Origin: Myxococcus qinghaiensis
Lineage (GTDB): Bacteria; Myxococcota; Myxococcia; Myxococcales; Myxococcaceae
Length of the DNA: 64,000 nt
Direction: 5' to 3'
Assembly: GCF_024198215.1 (NCBI RefSeq)
Contig: NZ_JAKCFA010000006.1
Location: 124,001-188,000, forward strand
Below, piece by piece: positions 34,914-43,224 of this stretch. A program made the translations under genes and the position numbers. Below the pieces are notes generated by a model that did not search any database, was not told the origin of the DNA, and saw only the letters and a program-made list of their open reading frames with translations. Numbering within the stretch: the stretch's first letter is position 1; every line of letters starts with the position of its first letter.

Positions 34914-37514
34914 TCAGGGACTGACCAGGCCGACGCCACCTCCCCCGGGGAAGGTGATGCTCCCATCACCTGGGAGGTTCGTCACGAGCACCGGCGTCGG
35001 GCGCTGGGTGGTCGTCCCGTCGCCGAGCTGGCCGGTGGCGTTGTAGCCGCAGGCCCGGACGAAGGCGTCCTTGCGCAGCCCCATCATGTGGCTGCCGCCC
35101 GAGGAGAGGTCCACGACAGAGCTCAGGAGCGTCGCGGTGGGTGAGCTGCGCGAGGTCGTCGTCCCATCTCCGAGCTGGCCGTTGTAGTTGTAGCCAAAGG
35201 CCCACACCGTGCCGTCCCGCTTCAACACCGCCGTGGAGTAACTACCCGCGGCGAGCGCGATGACATTGTTGAGCCCGGGAACCTGCACCGGCGAGGAGCG
35301 CTGGGTGGTCGTCGCATCGCCGAGCTGGCCGGAGGAGTTGGAACCCCAGGTCCACACCTGGCCGCTCGCGAGCAGCGCCACCGTGTGGTAACCGCCCGCG
35401 GCGATGGCGAGGGCATGACCGAGTCCGGAGACCTGCACCGGCACGGAGCGGTTGGTGGTCGTCCCGAGGCCCAACTGCCCTAGGGCGCCGTAGCCCCAGA
35501 CCCACAGGGTGCCATCCGCCTTCACCGCCACCGTGTGGAAGTGGCCCGCGGAGATGGAGACGACATTCTCGAGGGACGGCACCTGCACCGGCGAGGAGCG
35601 ATGGGTGAAGGTCCCGTCTCCGAGCTGGCCGTAGAGGTTGGAGCCCCAGGTCCACACGGTGCCGTCCGCCTTCAGCGCCACCGTGTGCGTGGAGCCCGCG
35701 GCGATGGCGGTGACGCCGTCCAGCTCCGGCACGGACTGCGGTGTGAGCTGGTTGGCGTTCGTCCCGTTGCCGATTTGGCCATAGGAATTGGAGCCCCAGG
35801 CGGCCACGGTGCCTTCCGAGCTCAGCGCCACCGTGTGGTTGACCCCCGCCACCACGTCGATGACGCCGCTCACGCCCGGGAGCTGCGTGGGTGTGACGAC
35901 GGAGGTGGTCGTCCCGTTGCCCAGCTGGCCATAGCCATTGGAGCCCCAGGTCCATACCGCTCCACCGCGCCCCAGGGCCACCGAGTGAGCATTGCCGCCA
36001 GCGGTCTTCGCGATCCCGCTGACCACGACGGCCGTGGGAGAGGAGCGCTGGGTGGTGGTCCCATCACCGAGCTCGCCGTTGGCGTTGTAGCCCCACGCAA
36101 ACAGGGTGTGCACCTGGGTGATGATCACCTTCTTCCGCTCGGCCACGGAGGAGTAATAGCCCGCACCGAACGTGCGCACCCCCGCGAGCGGGACCTGCAC
36201 CGGCACGGAGCTGCTGGTGGTGTTCCCGGTGCCCAGCGCGCCGTAGAAGTTGTCGCCCCAGGCATACAAGGTGCCATCCTGCCGCCTGGCCAGGGTGTGA
36301 TAACCGCCCGCGTCAATCTCGACGGCTTGGGTGAGCACTGCCACCTGCACCGGGAGGGAGCTGTTGGTGGTCGTCCCGTTGCCCAGCTGACCGGCGCTGT
36401 TGTAGCCCCAGCTCCACGCAGTGCCGTCCCACTTCAGGGCGACCGTGTGGACGACGCCTCCGGAGAGCGCGCGGACGCCGGTGAGGCTCGCCACCAGCAC
36501 GGGCCTCAACCTGTTGAGGGTGGTCCCGTCCCCGAGCTGTCCGTAGGCGTTGTTCCCCCAGCTCCAGGCGCTTCCGTCCTTCTTCACCGCCAGCGTGTGC
36601 CACAAGCCCGCGGCGATGCTGGTGACACCGCTGAGGTTGGGCACCTGGATGGGGGACACGCTGTTGGTGGTGGTCCCATTCCCGAGCTCTCCTGAGGAGT
36701 TGATCCCCCAGGTCCACACGGTCCCATCCGCCTTCAGCGCCACCGTCCGCGAGCCGGCGGCTGCCACCGCGACGACGTCGCTCAGCTCCGGCACCTGCAC
36801 AGGCACCGCGCGCATCGTGGTGGTGCCGTCTCCGAGCTGGCCGTAATAGTTGGAGCCCCACGTCCACACGCTCCCGTCCTCTGTCACCGCCACCGAGTGC
36901 TCGGCTCCGGCCGAAGCGGAGACGACATGGCTCAAGCCCCTCACCCGCGTCGGCGCGTTACGCTGGGTCCGCTGCCCATTGCCCAGCTGGCCAGAGTAGT
37001 TGTAGCCCCAGGCCCACACGTTGCCGTCCGACTTCACCTCCAGCGTGTGGGAGACGCCCGGGTTCACGCTCTGGCAGAACTGGACGAAGTTGCGGAGCAC
37101 CTCCCGGGAGATGCCGCATTTGGAGCGGTTGCCATTGCTGTCGATGACCATGGGGGAGGCCTTCACCACGAAGGAATGCACCCCACAGCCGAGTCCGGCC
37201 GCGGCCTCGCTGAAGAACCACTCCCCCTGCTCTCCCACGCGCTCATCGAAGCCGTGGTCCGCGCCGTCCACGGAGTACTCCAGGTACACCGCGTTGGCGC
37301 CGTTGCCCACCACCCAGGAGCCTGCTCCCGCCAGCTCTCCCGCGAAGGAACTCATCCCCTCCACCTCGAGCGAGTCGAAGCTCACCCCCACGCACAGCGC
37401 CGACTCCTGGGTGGCCAGCGTCACGTCCGACACGCTCACGTCCTCGCCGGCGGGAACACCACACGCCACCACGAGCGCAAGGGTCGACATCCACAACACG
37501 TTCCAGCTCTTCAT
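34914..37514 (-). CDS. Exported RCC1-repeat protein (14 repeats, lipoprotein-like signal)
   Basis: 866 residues from ATG 37514 (GAGGAC upstream; ATG 37529 would overlap the subtilisin stop). The signal ends 'TLALVVACG', lipobox-like. An N-terminal beta domain (about 20-135) holds three cysteines. Then come 14 RCC1-type repeats of about 50 residues with the pattern 'HTVALKxDGTVWTWGxNxxG' plus 'QLGDGTTT', the number expected for two seven-bladed propellers. The boundary between repeats 6 and 7 is degenerate ('SVAERKKVIITQVHTLFAWG'). RCC1-like propellers bind proteins or chromatin in eukaryotes; in bacteria they are surface binding domains. Last of a six-gene minus-strand train, 14 bases after the subtilisin gene. 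Confidence 0.9.
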   Translation of the reverse strand: MKSWNVLWMSTLALVVACGVPAGEDVSVSDVTLATQESALCVGVSFDSLEVEGMSSFAGELAGAGSWVVGNGANAVYLEYSVDGADHGFDERVGEQGEWFFSEAAAGLGCGVHSFVVKASPMVIDSNGNRSKCGISREVLRNFVQFCQSVNPGVSHTLEVKSDGNVWAWGYNYSGQLGNGQRTQRNAPTRVRGLSHVVSASAGAEHSVAVTEDGSVWTWGSNYYGQLGDGTTTMRAVPVQVPELSDVVAVAAAGSRTVALKADGTVWTWGINSSGELGNGTTTNSVSPIQVPNLSGVTSIAAGLWHTLAVKKDGSAWSWGNNAYGQLGDGTTLNRLRPVLVASLTGVRALSGGVVHTVALKWDGTAWSWGYNSAGQLGNGTTTNSSLPVQVAVLTQAVEIDAGGYHTLARRQDGTLYAWGDNFYGALGTGNTTSSSVPVQVPLAGVRTFGAGYYSSVAERKKVIITQVHTLFAWGYNANGELGDGTTTQRSSPTAVVVSGIAKTAGGNAHSVALGRGGAVWTWGSNGYGQLGNGTTTSVVTPTQLPGVSGVIDVVAGVNHTVALSSEGTVAAWGSNSYGQIGNGTNANQLTPQSVPELDGVTAIAAGSTHTVALKADGTVWTWGSNLYGQLGDGTFTHRSSPVQVPSLENVVSISAGHFHTVAVKADGTLWVWGYGALGQLGLGTTTNRSVPVQVSGLGHALAIAAGGYHTVALLASGQVWTWGSNSSGQLGDATTTQRSSPVQVPGLNNVIALAAGSYSTAVLKRDGTVWAFGYNYNGQLGDGTTTSRSSPTATLLSSVVDLSSGGSHMMGLRKDAFVRACGYNATGQLGDGTTTQRPTPVLVTNLPGDGSITFPGGGGVGLVSP
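34980..37010 (-). repeat. Roughly 150-bp coding repeats of the RCC1 gene
   Basis: The DNA shows about 14 imperfect repeats, each including a TGGGGC...CAGCTSGG-type core read on the minus strand. Similarity is high enough to risk assembly or recombination errors but all copies keep the frame. Confidence 0.7.
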
Positions 37515-37528
37515 CGCTTGGGTCCTCA

Positions 37529-39061
37529 TCAGTACTGGCCCTTCAAGGTGGTGGTGTAGGTGGAGAAGGCTCCCAGTTGGATGAGCCAGGTGCCCCCCGC
37601 GGGGTTGTTCACCACGCAGGTCTCGTTGTTGCCCTTGCGCAGCGGACGGCACTGGTAGGCGTGCAGCTCCGGGAACTGGCCGTGGCGGATGTAGAGGTCC
37701 GCGTCCCCGGTGCCCCCGGAGATGGAGAACGTCACCGAGGGCCGGCCCGCGGGGACGTCCAGCTTGAAGTTGCGCCGGCCGCCCGTGACGTCGGACACGC
37801 TCACGCCCGCGCCGTTGACAAGGGGCGTGGCGTGAGGGCGCTTGTACAACAACCGGTTGGGTGAGCTCGTGTCACCGAAGTCCAGCTCCACCTGCCCCAC
37901 GCTCGCGTCGTTGATCAGTCGCGCGGGGATGTCGGCGGGAGCGACGCCGTTGGCCAGCAGGACGGCCGCCACGCCGCTCACGTGTGGCGCGGCGAAGGAG
38001 GTCCCCTCGAGCGGGAAGAAGGTCGAGTCTGTGTCACTGGTCGAGCTCACGGAGCGGAGGTTCGCGCCCGGAGCCCAGAGGTCCAGACACTCGCCCTTGT
38101 TGGACGCGTTGGTGACGCCCACCCAGCGCGCCTGGCTCTCGTCGATCGCGCCCACCGTGATGATGCGCGTCCTGAAGGGGTGGACCGCATCCGGCTGGAG
38201 GCGGGCCGGCGAACAGCCGCAGGCGTCGATGTTCGCGTTGCCCGCGGCGATCACCACGACGAGCCCGGGGTTCATCGCGACGACATCCACGGCGGCATCG
38301 ATCGCCGGGATCTCGCTCGCGGCGGTGAAGCTCAGGTTGACGATGGCCGGCGTGACGGCGTTGTTCGCCACCCACTCCAGCGCCGTCACCAGGCGATCCA
38401 CGGTCGTCCCGAACTCGTTGAACGCCTTCACCGCGCGAAGGTTGACCTTCTTGGCGACGCCATGCGTCTTGCCACCGATGATCCCCGCGACGGCGGTGCC
38501 ATGCCCGGTGACGTCATCCCCGGTCTGGTTGGGGACGGCGTTGAACACGACCTGGGCGCGCCCCTCGAACTCCAGGTGTGATGCCCGGAGGCCCGAGTCG
38601 ATGACGTAGACGTTGACGCCCGTCGCGTCCTCGGCCAGGTAGCTGTTGTCCAGCGGGCGGGCCTCCTGGTCTATCCGATCCAGGTTCCAGTCCGCGGGGC
38701 TCTGGACGCCCGAGGGCTGGACGATGCCATTCTCCAGGACGTAGTCCACCCGAGCATCCTCCGCGAGCGCCTGGGCCTGCTCCTCGCTGGCGGAGACGAG
38801 GAAGCCACGGAAGGCGGTCTCGTGGGTGGTGAGGACGCGCGCGCTGTACTGCCTGGCCAGCGCGCCCGCCTTCGCCGCCATGCTCGACAGACCGCGCCCG
38901 GGCTTCTCTTTCAGCACCACCAGGTACTCGCCCGTCACGGGGTTGTCGGCCCGCATCAACCGGCCCGGCCCTGACTTCTGAGGCGGCGCGGCGAGCACCC
39001 CCACCGAGGCCAGGACGAGGCCCAGGGTGATAAACCTGCTCAAGCTCTTCACGCTTCGCAT
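37529..39061 (-). CDS. Secreted subtilisin-family serine protease (S8) with I9 propeptide and PPC domain
   Basis: 510 residues. Signal peptide (about 1-25), an I9-type inhibitory propeptide (about 43-112: 'EYLVVLKEKPGRG', 'FRGFLVSASEEQAQALAED', 'VDYVLENGIV'), and the catalytic domain with Asp155 ('VYVIDSGLRASH'), His187 ('GHGTAVAG'), the oxyanion Asn275 ('IAAGNANI') and Ser355 ('LEGTSFAAPHVSG'). A C-terminal prepeptidase domain (about 415-508, 'GRRNFKLDVPAGRPSVTFSI', 'GDADLYIRHGQFP') is normally removed on maturation. Close to aqualysin-type proteases. A disulfide pair ('CGCSPARL', 'KGECLDL') is likely. The gene sits between a small exported protein and the RCC1 protein, so its targets may be in this cluster (inference). 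Confidence 0.94.
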   Translation of the reverse strand: MRSVKSLSRFITLGLVLASVGVLAAPPQKSGPGRLMRADNPVTGEYLVVLKEKPGRGLSSMAAKAGALARQYSARVLTTHETAFRGFLVSASEEQAQALAEDARVDYVLENGIVQPSGVQSPADWNLDRIDQEARPLDNSYLAEDATGVNVYVIDSGLRASHLEFEGRAQVVFNAVPNQTGDDVTGHGTAVAGIIGGKTHGVAKKVNLRAVKAFNEFGTTVDRLVTALEWVANNAVTPAIVNLSFTAASEIPAIDAAVDVVAMNPGLVVVIAAGNANIDACGCSPARLQPDAVHPFRTRIITVGAIDESQARWVGVTNASNKGECLDLWAPGANLRSVSSTSDTDSTFFPLEGTSFAAPHVSGVAAVLLANGVAPADIPARLINDASVGQVELDFGDTSSPNRLLYKRPHATPLVNGAGVSVSDVTGGRRNFKLDVPAGRPSVTFSISGGTGDADLYIRHGQFPELHAYQCRPLRKGNNETCVVNNPAGGTWLIQLGAFSTYTTTLKGQY

Positions 39062-39101
39062 CTGCTCTCCCTTTCAACCGATGAGTTGGCGGCGCGGCCC
39101 A

Positions 39102-39890
39102 TCAGGGCGTCACGCCACGGCGCGCCTGTGCATGAACGCTCAGCTCCCGCTCCTTCACGAGTCGACGCTGGTTGCGCGCGGCGAAGTGCCGCACCAGCTT
39201 CTCGAGCGGCGTCCCCTTCGCGGCCTCGACCAGGGCACCCGCTCTCTCGGGCTCTTGAGCCGCGAAGATTTCGAAGAGCTCCATCCGGGTCGCGGCCATC
39301 GAGCGCCTGGCGCCCGGCGACAGCTCCGCGGTGAACGAGTCCTCCAGGATGATGCGCTCGACCGTGGACACCAGCTGCGCGCGCGCCGGGTTCTGCCTCC
39401 AGGCCAGCGCCTCGCGCAGGTAGTCGATCTGCATCAGGCGCTTGAAGCTGGACTCCAGCGTCTCCTCGACCTCCGTCGAGGCGCTCAGCGCCCGGCGCAG
39501 CTGCTCATGCATCCGCGTGTCGGCGAGCAGCGCCTCGTAGTCCTCGCGGCCGTTGGAGTCGAGGAGGACATGCTCGCGGAAGGAGTCGAACCGAGCCAGC
39601 TCCGGCTCCGTCTTGAAGATCTCCGCCTTGACCCGGTCGGTGGTGGTGGTGAACTCGCCGGGCTCCCCGTCGTCCCCCGGGGCTGCCGCCGGTGCCGCGG
39701 ACAGGGGGGACGGGCGAGGCGCGGGGGTGGGCTCCGGCGCCGTGTCACGAGCCAGCGGGGTGGGTGCGGGAGAGACCTGCGCAAAAGCCGCCGTCACGGG
39801 GGCAGCGTCCTCCGCGCCGTCGAGCGCCGAGGCGATGAGCACCAGCCCCGCGAGCCCCGCGATGACGAACGGGTAGAGCGGGCGCTTCAT
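39102..39890 (-). CDS. Small exported protein with Pro/Ala-rich linker
   Basis: 262 residues. A single hydrophobic N-terminal segment ('YPFVIAGLAGLVLIASAL') could be a signal anchor. A Pro/Ala/Glu-rich linker (about 37-75) leads into a helical domain of about 185 residues ('EIFKTEPELARFDSFREHVL', 'RMHEQLRRALSASTEVEETL', 'KRLMQIDYLREALAWRQNPA'). It ends in a basic tail (NQRRLVKERELS). No family recognised. The start overlaps the stop of the Hint-domain gene (ATGA), and the subtilisin gene begins 40 bases downstream, so it is translationally coupled to the Hint gene. Confidence 0.75.
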   Translation of the reverse strand: MKRPLYPFVIAGLAGLVLIASALDGAEDAAPVTAAFAQVSPAPTPLARDTAPEPTPAPRPSPLSAAPAAAPGDDGEPGEFTTTTDRVKAEIFKTEPELARFDSFREHVLLDSNGREDYEALLADTRMHEQLRRALSASTEVEETLESSFKRLMQIDYLREALAWRQNPARAQLVSTVERIILEDSFTAELSPGARRSMAATRMELFEIFAAQEPERAGALVEAAKGTPLEKLVRHFAARNQRRLVKERELSVHAQARRGVTP

Positions 39891-40996
39891 GGGCTCTCCA
39901 CCTGGGGGAGCACGTCGGCGGGAATGCTCCGGTAGAGGATGATGCGGTTGAGGTAGCCCACCTCGTCGTTCTGGAACCGCACGGAGCCCACCAGGTAGCC
40001 CTGGGCCACCAGGATGTTGGACACCCGATCCGTCGTCACCGGCGCGAGGTTGTAGACCTTGCCGAAGAAGGTGGCCTTCTGGATGTCCACGATGGGATCC
40101 AGGGTGCCGTCGGCCTTCACCAGCGCGTCGCCCACCTTGAGGGTCTGCGCCTGCACGATGCGGCCCTCGCCGGTGATGACCGGGTGCTCGAGGGTGAGGC
40201 GGAGCTGACCGCCAGACCGGGCGGTGATGACGGAGAGCGTGTGCTCCGCGTCCCGGAGCTCTCGCGTGTAGCTGTAGGTGAGGTTCGGTTGGAGCTGGAG
40301 AGCATCGAACGTGGAGTCCGGCGTCAGCGTGATCAGATCCTCACGCAGCGCCTCCATCGCCTCACGGATGGGGAGGTCGCCGTCGGCGAAGAGGATCTTC
40401 TGCTCGGCGGTGTAGCAGGCCGACTCGCAGTAGCCGTTCACATGGAAGGCGGTGAAGGCCGGTTGGGTGCTCTCCTTGTCGAAGTAGAGCCTGCAGTTCG
40501 CCAGCTCGTTGTGAGGGAAGAGCTGGCGGTTGTCCTCATCGGCGATGTCGGGCGTCGTGCCGAACGTGGGGTAGAGCGGGCGTCCCTTCCTCCGCCACGA
40601 GTCGCGTGACCACTGCAGGTAGCCGTCGGTGTCCAGCGCCTGATAGGTGGGGCCCGCGTTATAGAGCGCGAACATGGCCGCGTTGTTCACCTGGAAGTTC
40701 GAGCCCGCGAACGAGCCCTCTCCCACCGGGTTTCGATTCAGGTCCGAGTCCAGATAGTCCTTCAGCGTCCCACCGCTCGCGGAGCTCAGGCCCGTGTTGA
40801 ACGCGGCCCCCGGGTGCCCGACGTTCTGGTTCAGCGCGCACTTGCGAGCCCACTCGACTCGCAGCTTCGCCGCGTCACTCGTCGACAGGTTGTCGACGGT
40901 GCATCGGCCCAGCAGGAGAGGCTGCGCCTGCACCTGTGCTGGCAACACCATCGCCACCACCACCAGGGCCATGGCCCCCCAGATCTTTCGCGACAT
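39887..40996 (-). CDS. Secreted protein with C-terminal Hint (hedgehog/intein) domain
   Basis: 369 residues from ATG 40996 (AAGGAC upstream). Signal peptide 'MSRKIWGAMALVVVAMVLPA'; then a Cys-containing domain without recognisable family (about 26-190). From Cys194 the sequence follows the Hint fold: 'CYTAEQKILFADGDLPI' (block A, Cys at the splice position), 'TLEHPVI' (TxxH, His271), 'VQAQTLKVGDALVKADGTLD' and 'FGKVYNLAPV', finishing 'ILVAQGYLVGSVRF'. Inteins end in His-Asn; here that pair is absent, as in hedgehog-type or degenerate Hint domains. Autoprocessing at Cys194 is possible (inference). Preceded by the LLTP/HEAT gene (59-base gap) and coupled to the next gene. Confidence 0.8.
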   Translation of the reverse strand: MSRKIWGAMALVVVAMVLPAQVQAQPLLLGRCTVDNLSTSDAAKLRVEWARKCALNQNVGHPGAAFNTGLSSASGGTLKDYLDSDLNRNPVGEGSFAGSNFQVNNAAMFALYNAGPTYQALDTDGYLQWSRDSWRRKGRPLYPTFGTTPDIADEDNRQLFPHNELANCRLYFDKESTQPAFTAFHVNGYCESACYTAEQKILFADGDLPIREAMEALREDLITLTPDSTFDALQLQPNLTYSYTRELRDAEHTLSVITARSGGQLRLTLEHPVITGEGRIVQAQTLKVGDALVKADGTLDPIVDIQKATFFGKVYNLAPVTTDRVSNILVAQGYLVGSVRFQNDEVGYLNRIILYRSIPADVLPQVESP

Positions 40997-41055
40997 CGGG
41001 ATGTCCTTGCTTGTTCATGCCGCGCCATGCGGCGCGGGAAGCCGGTGAGTGTTCG

Positions 41056-43059
41056 TTACGGAGAGGCGAGCGGAGTGGAGTTGCTCGTCGTGGGCGTGTT
41101 GACGAAGACCGCGGCCGCCCGCCGGAGGTCCGGGTTCGCGTCGTGCTGGCTGGCCCAGGCCAACAAGGGCAGGGCCTCGGGCACCAGGGCCCGCTGATCT
41201 CCCAGCAGGTGGATCACCTCGTTCCTCACCCCGTCCGCGGGATCCATGCGCAGCGCCTGCGCCAGGGCGGGCAGCAGGGGCGCCAGGGGCCGGAAGTTGC
41301 TGGCGAAGACGGCGGCCTGGCGGACCTCCGGGGCCGGATCCTTGAGCAGGTGCCTGGCGAGGAGCTGGTCAGCGCGAGGATCCTGGATGATGCGCAGCGC
41401 ATTGAGCGCGGCCTGGCGCACCCGGGGATCCTGCGACCCGAGCGCGTCCTCCAGCGTGGCGAGCGCGCTCGGCGAGCGGGTGTTGCCCAGGCTGTTGAGC
41501 GCCCCCGCCCGCGCCTCCGCGGTGGAGGCGGAGCGGTAGTCACGGGTGAGCTCGCCAACCAGGTCCTCCGCGCCCTTGGGGTCGGTGTCGGTCAGTTGGG
41601 CCGCGGCGTTGCCGAGCGCCAGCCTGGCCGTGTCGCGCAGCATCCCGTCCTCTTCGCCCGCCACGCCGCGAAGGGCCTCGAGGCCCTCCGCCGTGGGATC
41701 CTTCGCCACGCCCAGCGCGGCCACCGAGTCCATGCGGATGTCATGGGGGATGGAGCGATCACCCGTGACCTCCGCCAGGGCCTGAATGGCCTCGCGGGTG
41801 CTGGCCGCGGAGAGCGCGCCGAGCATGGGGCTGGCCGCGAGCGGATCCATGCCCGCGCGGATGATGTCGGGGACCTTCGCGGCCTCGGAGGGGTGGAGCA
41901 TGAAGAGCGCGCGCAGCCGCTCCAGGGAAATGGAGCGCACCTCGTCACGAGCCGTGGGCTCCCCCGGGAGCGCGCGCAGCTCCTTGACCAGCGTGTCGAA
42001 GTCCTTGCCGCCCAGCACCTGGCGGTACTGATCCATCGGGTCCTGCTCCATGCCCTGGAAGGCGGACATGGCGGCGGAGCTCAGCCAGGCCCGGCGCGCC
42101 ACGAATGCGCCAATCAACGTCGGGTCCACGCGGCGCTCCAGCAGGCTCAGGCTCAGAGAGGACTCATAGGTGGTGGGGGGCATGGTCTGGCCCGCCTCCA
42201 CCTCCACCCGCTCCTGGGCATCGAGCGAGCTCGTCCAGAGGTCCTGCGCCAGCGCGAAGGTGCTTCGGGCGCTCACGTCGATGCGGACCTGCCCGCCCAG
42301 CGGCTCGAGCCCCTGAGGAAAAGCCACGTGGGAGTAGGACAGCTTGCGCTTCTCGAAGCGGCTCGGCTCCAGGCGCTGGTACCCGGCGCTGTACCGCCCC
42401 GTGGTGTCAAACTCCTCCGCCTTCCAGGTGGCGCCCGGCGCTCCGACCACGACGAACTGGGAGCTCGCCACGATGGACCGGAGGATGCCTCGCACGAGCG
42501 GGTCGGCCACCTGCTCGAAGTGCGTGAGCGTCACCCGACCGCTCTTGTCGTGCGTGAGGAAGAAGGGGACCTGCAACGCCGTGGCAAGGTTTTGCTGGAC
42601 GTCGGGGGCGACAGGGCCATTGTCGCCGACCTCCACCGTCAGCGAGGAGAGCTGCAGGCTCACCCGCGCGTCGACGCGCTCGGCCTCCGCGGAGACGACC
42701 CCCACGGTCCACTCACCCCGGAGGATGAACCTCATGCCGGGCAGCACCTGCGCGCCAGGCTGGGCGGGGCGGAAGGAGATCTTCTGCTCGGCGTTCAGGG
42801 CGTAGCGGTAGAGCACCCCGGGGATCCACGCCCGCGTCCCCGCTGAGGGACTGGGAGACACGCCCTGGGGCTGCGTCAGGCCCGCCACCGCGGGAGCGGC
42901 CTGGGGGGACCGCGACGTCTCCGAGGGGGCCACCGCTGCGGACCGGGAAGCCCCCGCCCAGAGCCCCAGCATGCTCACGAGGAGGAGGGGGAGCCCCACC
43001 CCGAGGACCTTGCTGAAGGGCTTGCCGCCCACGTTCACCGACTTCCCCGACTTCCGCAT
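41056..43059 (-). CDS. Exported protein with vitellogenin/LLTP-like N-terminal module and HEAT-like repeats
   Basis: 667 residues. A signal-anchor segment ('VLGVGLPLLLVSMLGLWAG') is followed by a Ser/Pro linker. Residues about 80-250 resemble the vitellogenin/apoB/MTP N-terminal barrel: 'GVLYRYALNAEQKISF', 'VPFFLTHDKSGRVTLTHF', 'DPLVRGILRSIVASSQ' and 'EEFDTTGRYSAGYQRL'. In eukaryotic family members the same places read PF.F....G.V, then IxRGILS, then a Y ending. The second half (about 300-660) is helical HEAT-like repeats ('DPRVRQAALNALRIIQDPRA', 'DPAPEVRQAAVFAS'), where vitellogenins also have a superhelical domain. Lipid binding is therefore plausible but unproven. Cluster neighbours are all secreted. 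Confidence 0.8.
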   Translation of the reverse strand: MRKSGKSVNVGGKPFSKVLGVGLPLLLVSMLGLWAGASRSAAVAPSETSRSPQAAPAVAGLTQPQGVSPSPSAGTRAWIPGVLYRYALNAEQKISFRPAQPGAQVLPGMRFILRGEWTVGVVSAEAERVDARVSLQLSSLTVEVGDNGPVAPDVQQNLATALQVPFFLTHDKSGRVTLTHFEQVADPLVRGILRSIVASSQFVVVGAPGATWKAEEFDTTGRYSAGYQRLEPSRFEKRKLSYSHVAFPQGLEPLGGQVRIDVSARSTFALAQDLWTSSLDAQERVEVEAGQTMPPTTYESSLSLSLLERRVDPTLIGAFVARRAWLSSAAMSAFQGMEQDPMDQYRQVLGGKDFDTLVKELRALPGEPTARDEVRSISLERLRALFMLHPSEAAKVPDIIRAGMDPLAASPMLGALSAASTREAIQALAEVTGDRSIPHDIRMDSVAALGVAKDPTAEGLEALRGVAGEEDGMLRDTARLALGNAAAQLTDTDPKGAEDLVGELTRDYRSASTAEARAGALNSLGNTRSPSALATLEDALGSQDPRVRQAALNALRIIQDPRADQLLARHLLKDPAPEVRQAAVFASNFRPLAPLLPALAQALRMDPADGVRNEVIHLLGDQRALVPEALPLLAWASQHDANPDLRRAAAVFVNTPTTSNSTPLASP

Positions 43060-43224
43060 GGGAAACTCCCGAGTCAGCGGCCCTGGCCGCTTCAGTTCTG
43101 GTTGGAAGGGCGGGCACGGTCTCCTCGGCCGATTTCTCAGCCGAGGAGCCAGCGCCCGGTCATCCCGCCCCGCGCGCGGCCAGCGCCTCCGGGGCGCGGC
43201 GGCGCGGTGGCAGGGTCAACCCGG

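Noticed and set aside
36130-36200. Possible frameshift or break in the RCC1 gene where repeat 6 meets 7
   Set aside because: The frame stays open and the next repeat is intact, so I read it as divergence between two propellers rather than an error.
34980-37010. Regular 150-bp repeats as a possible mobile or CRISPR-like element
   Set aside because: They keep one reading frame and encode RCC1 blades with conserved WGxN and GQLG residues.
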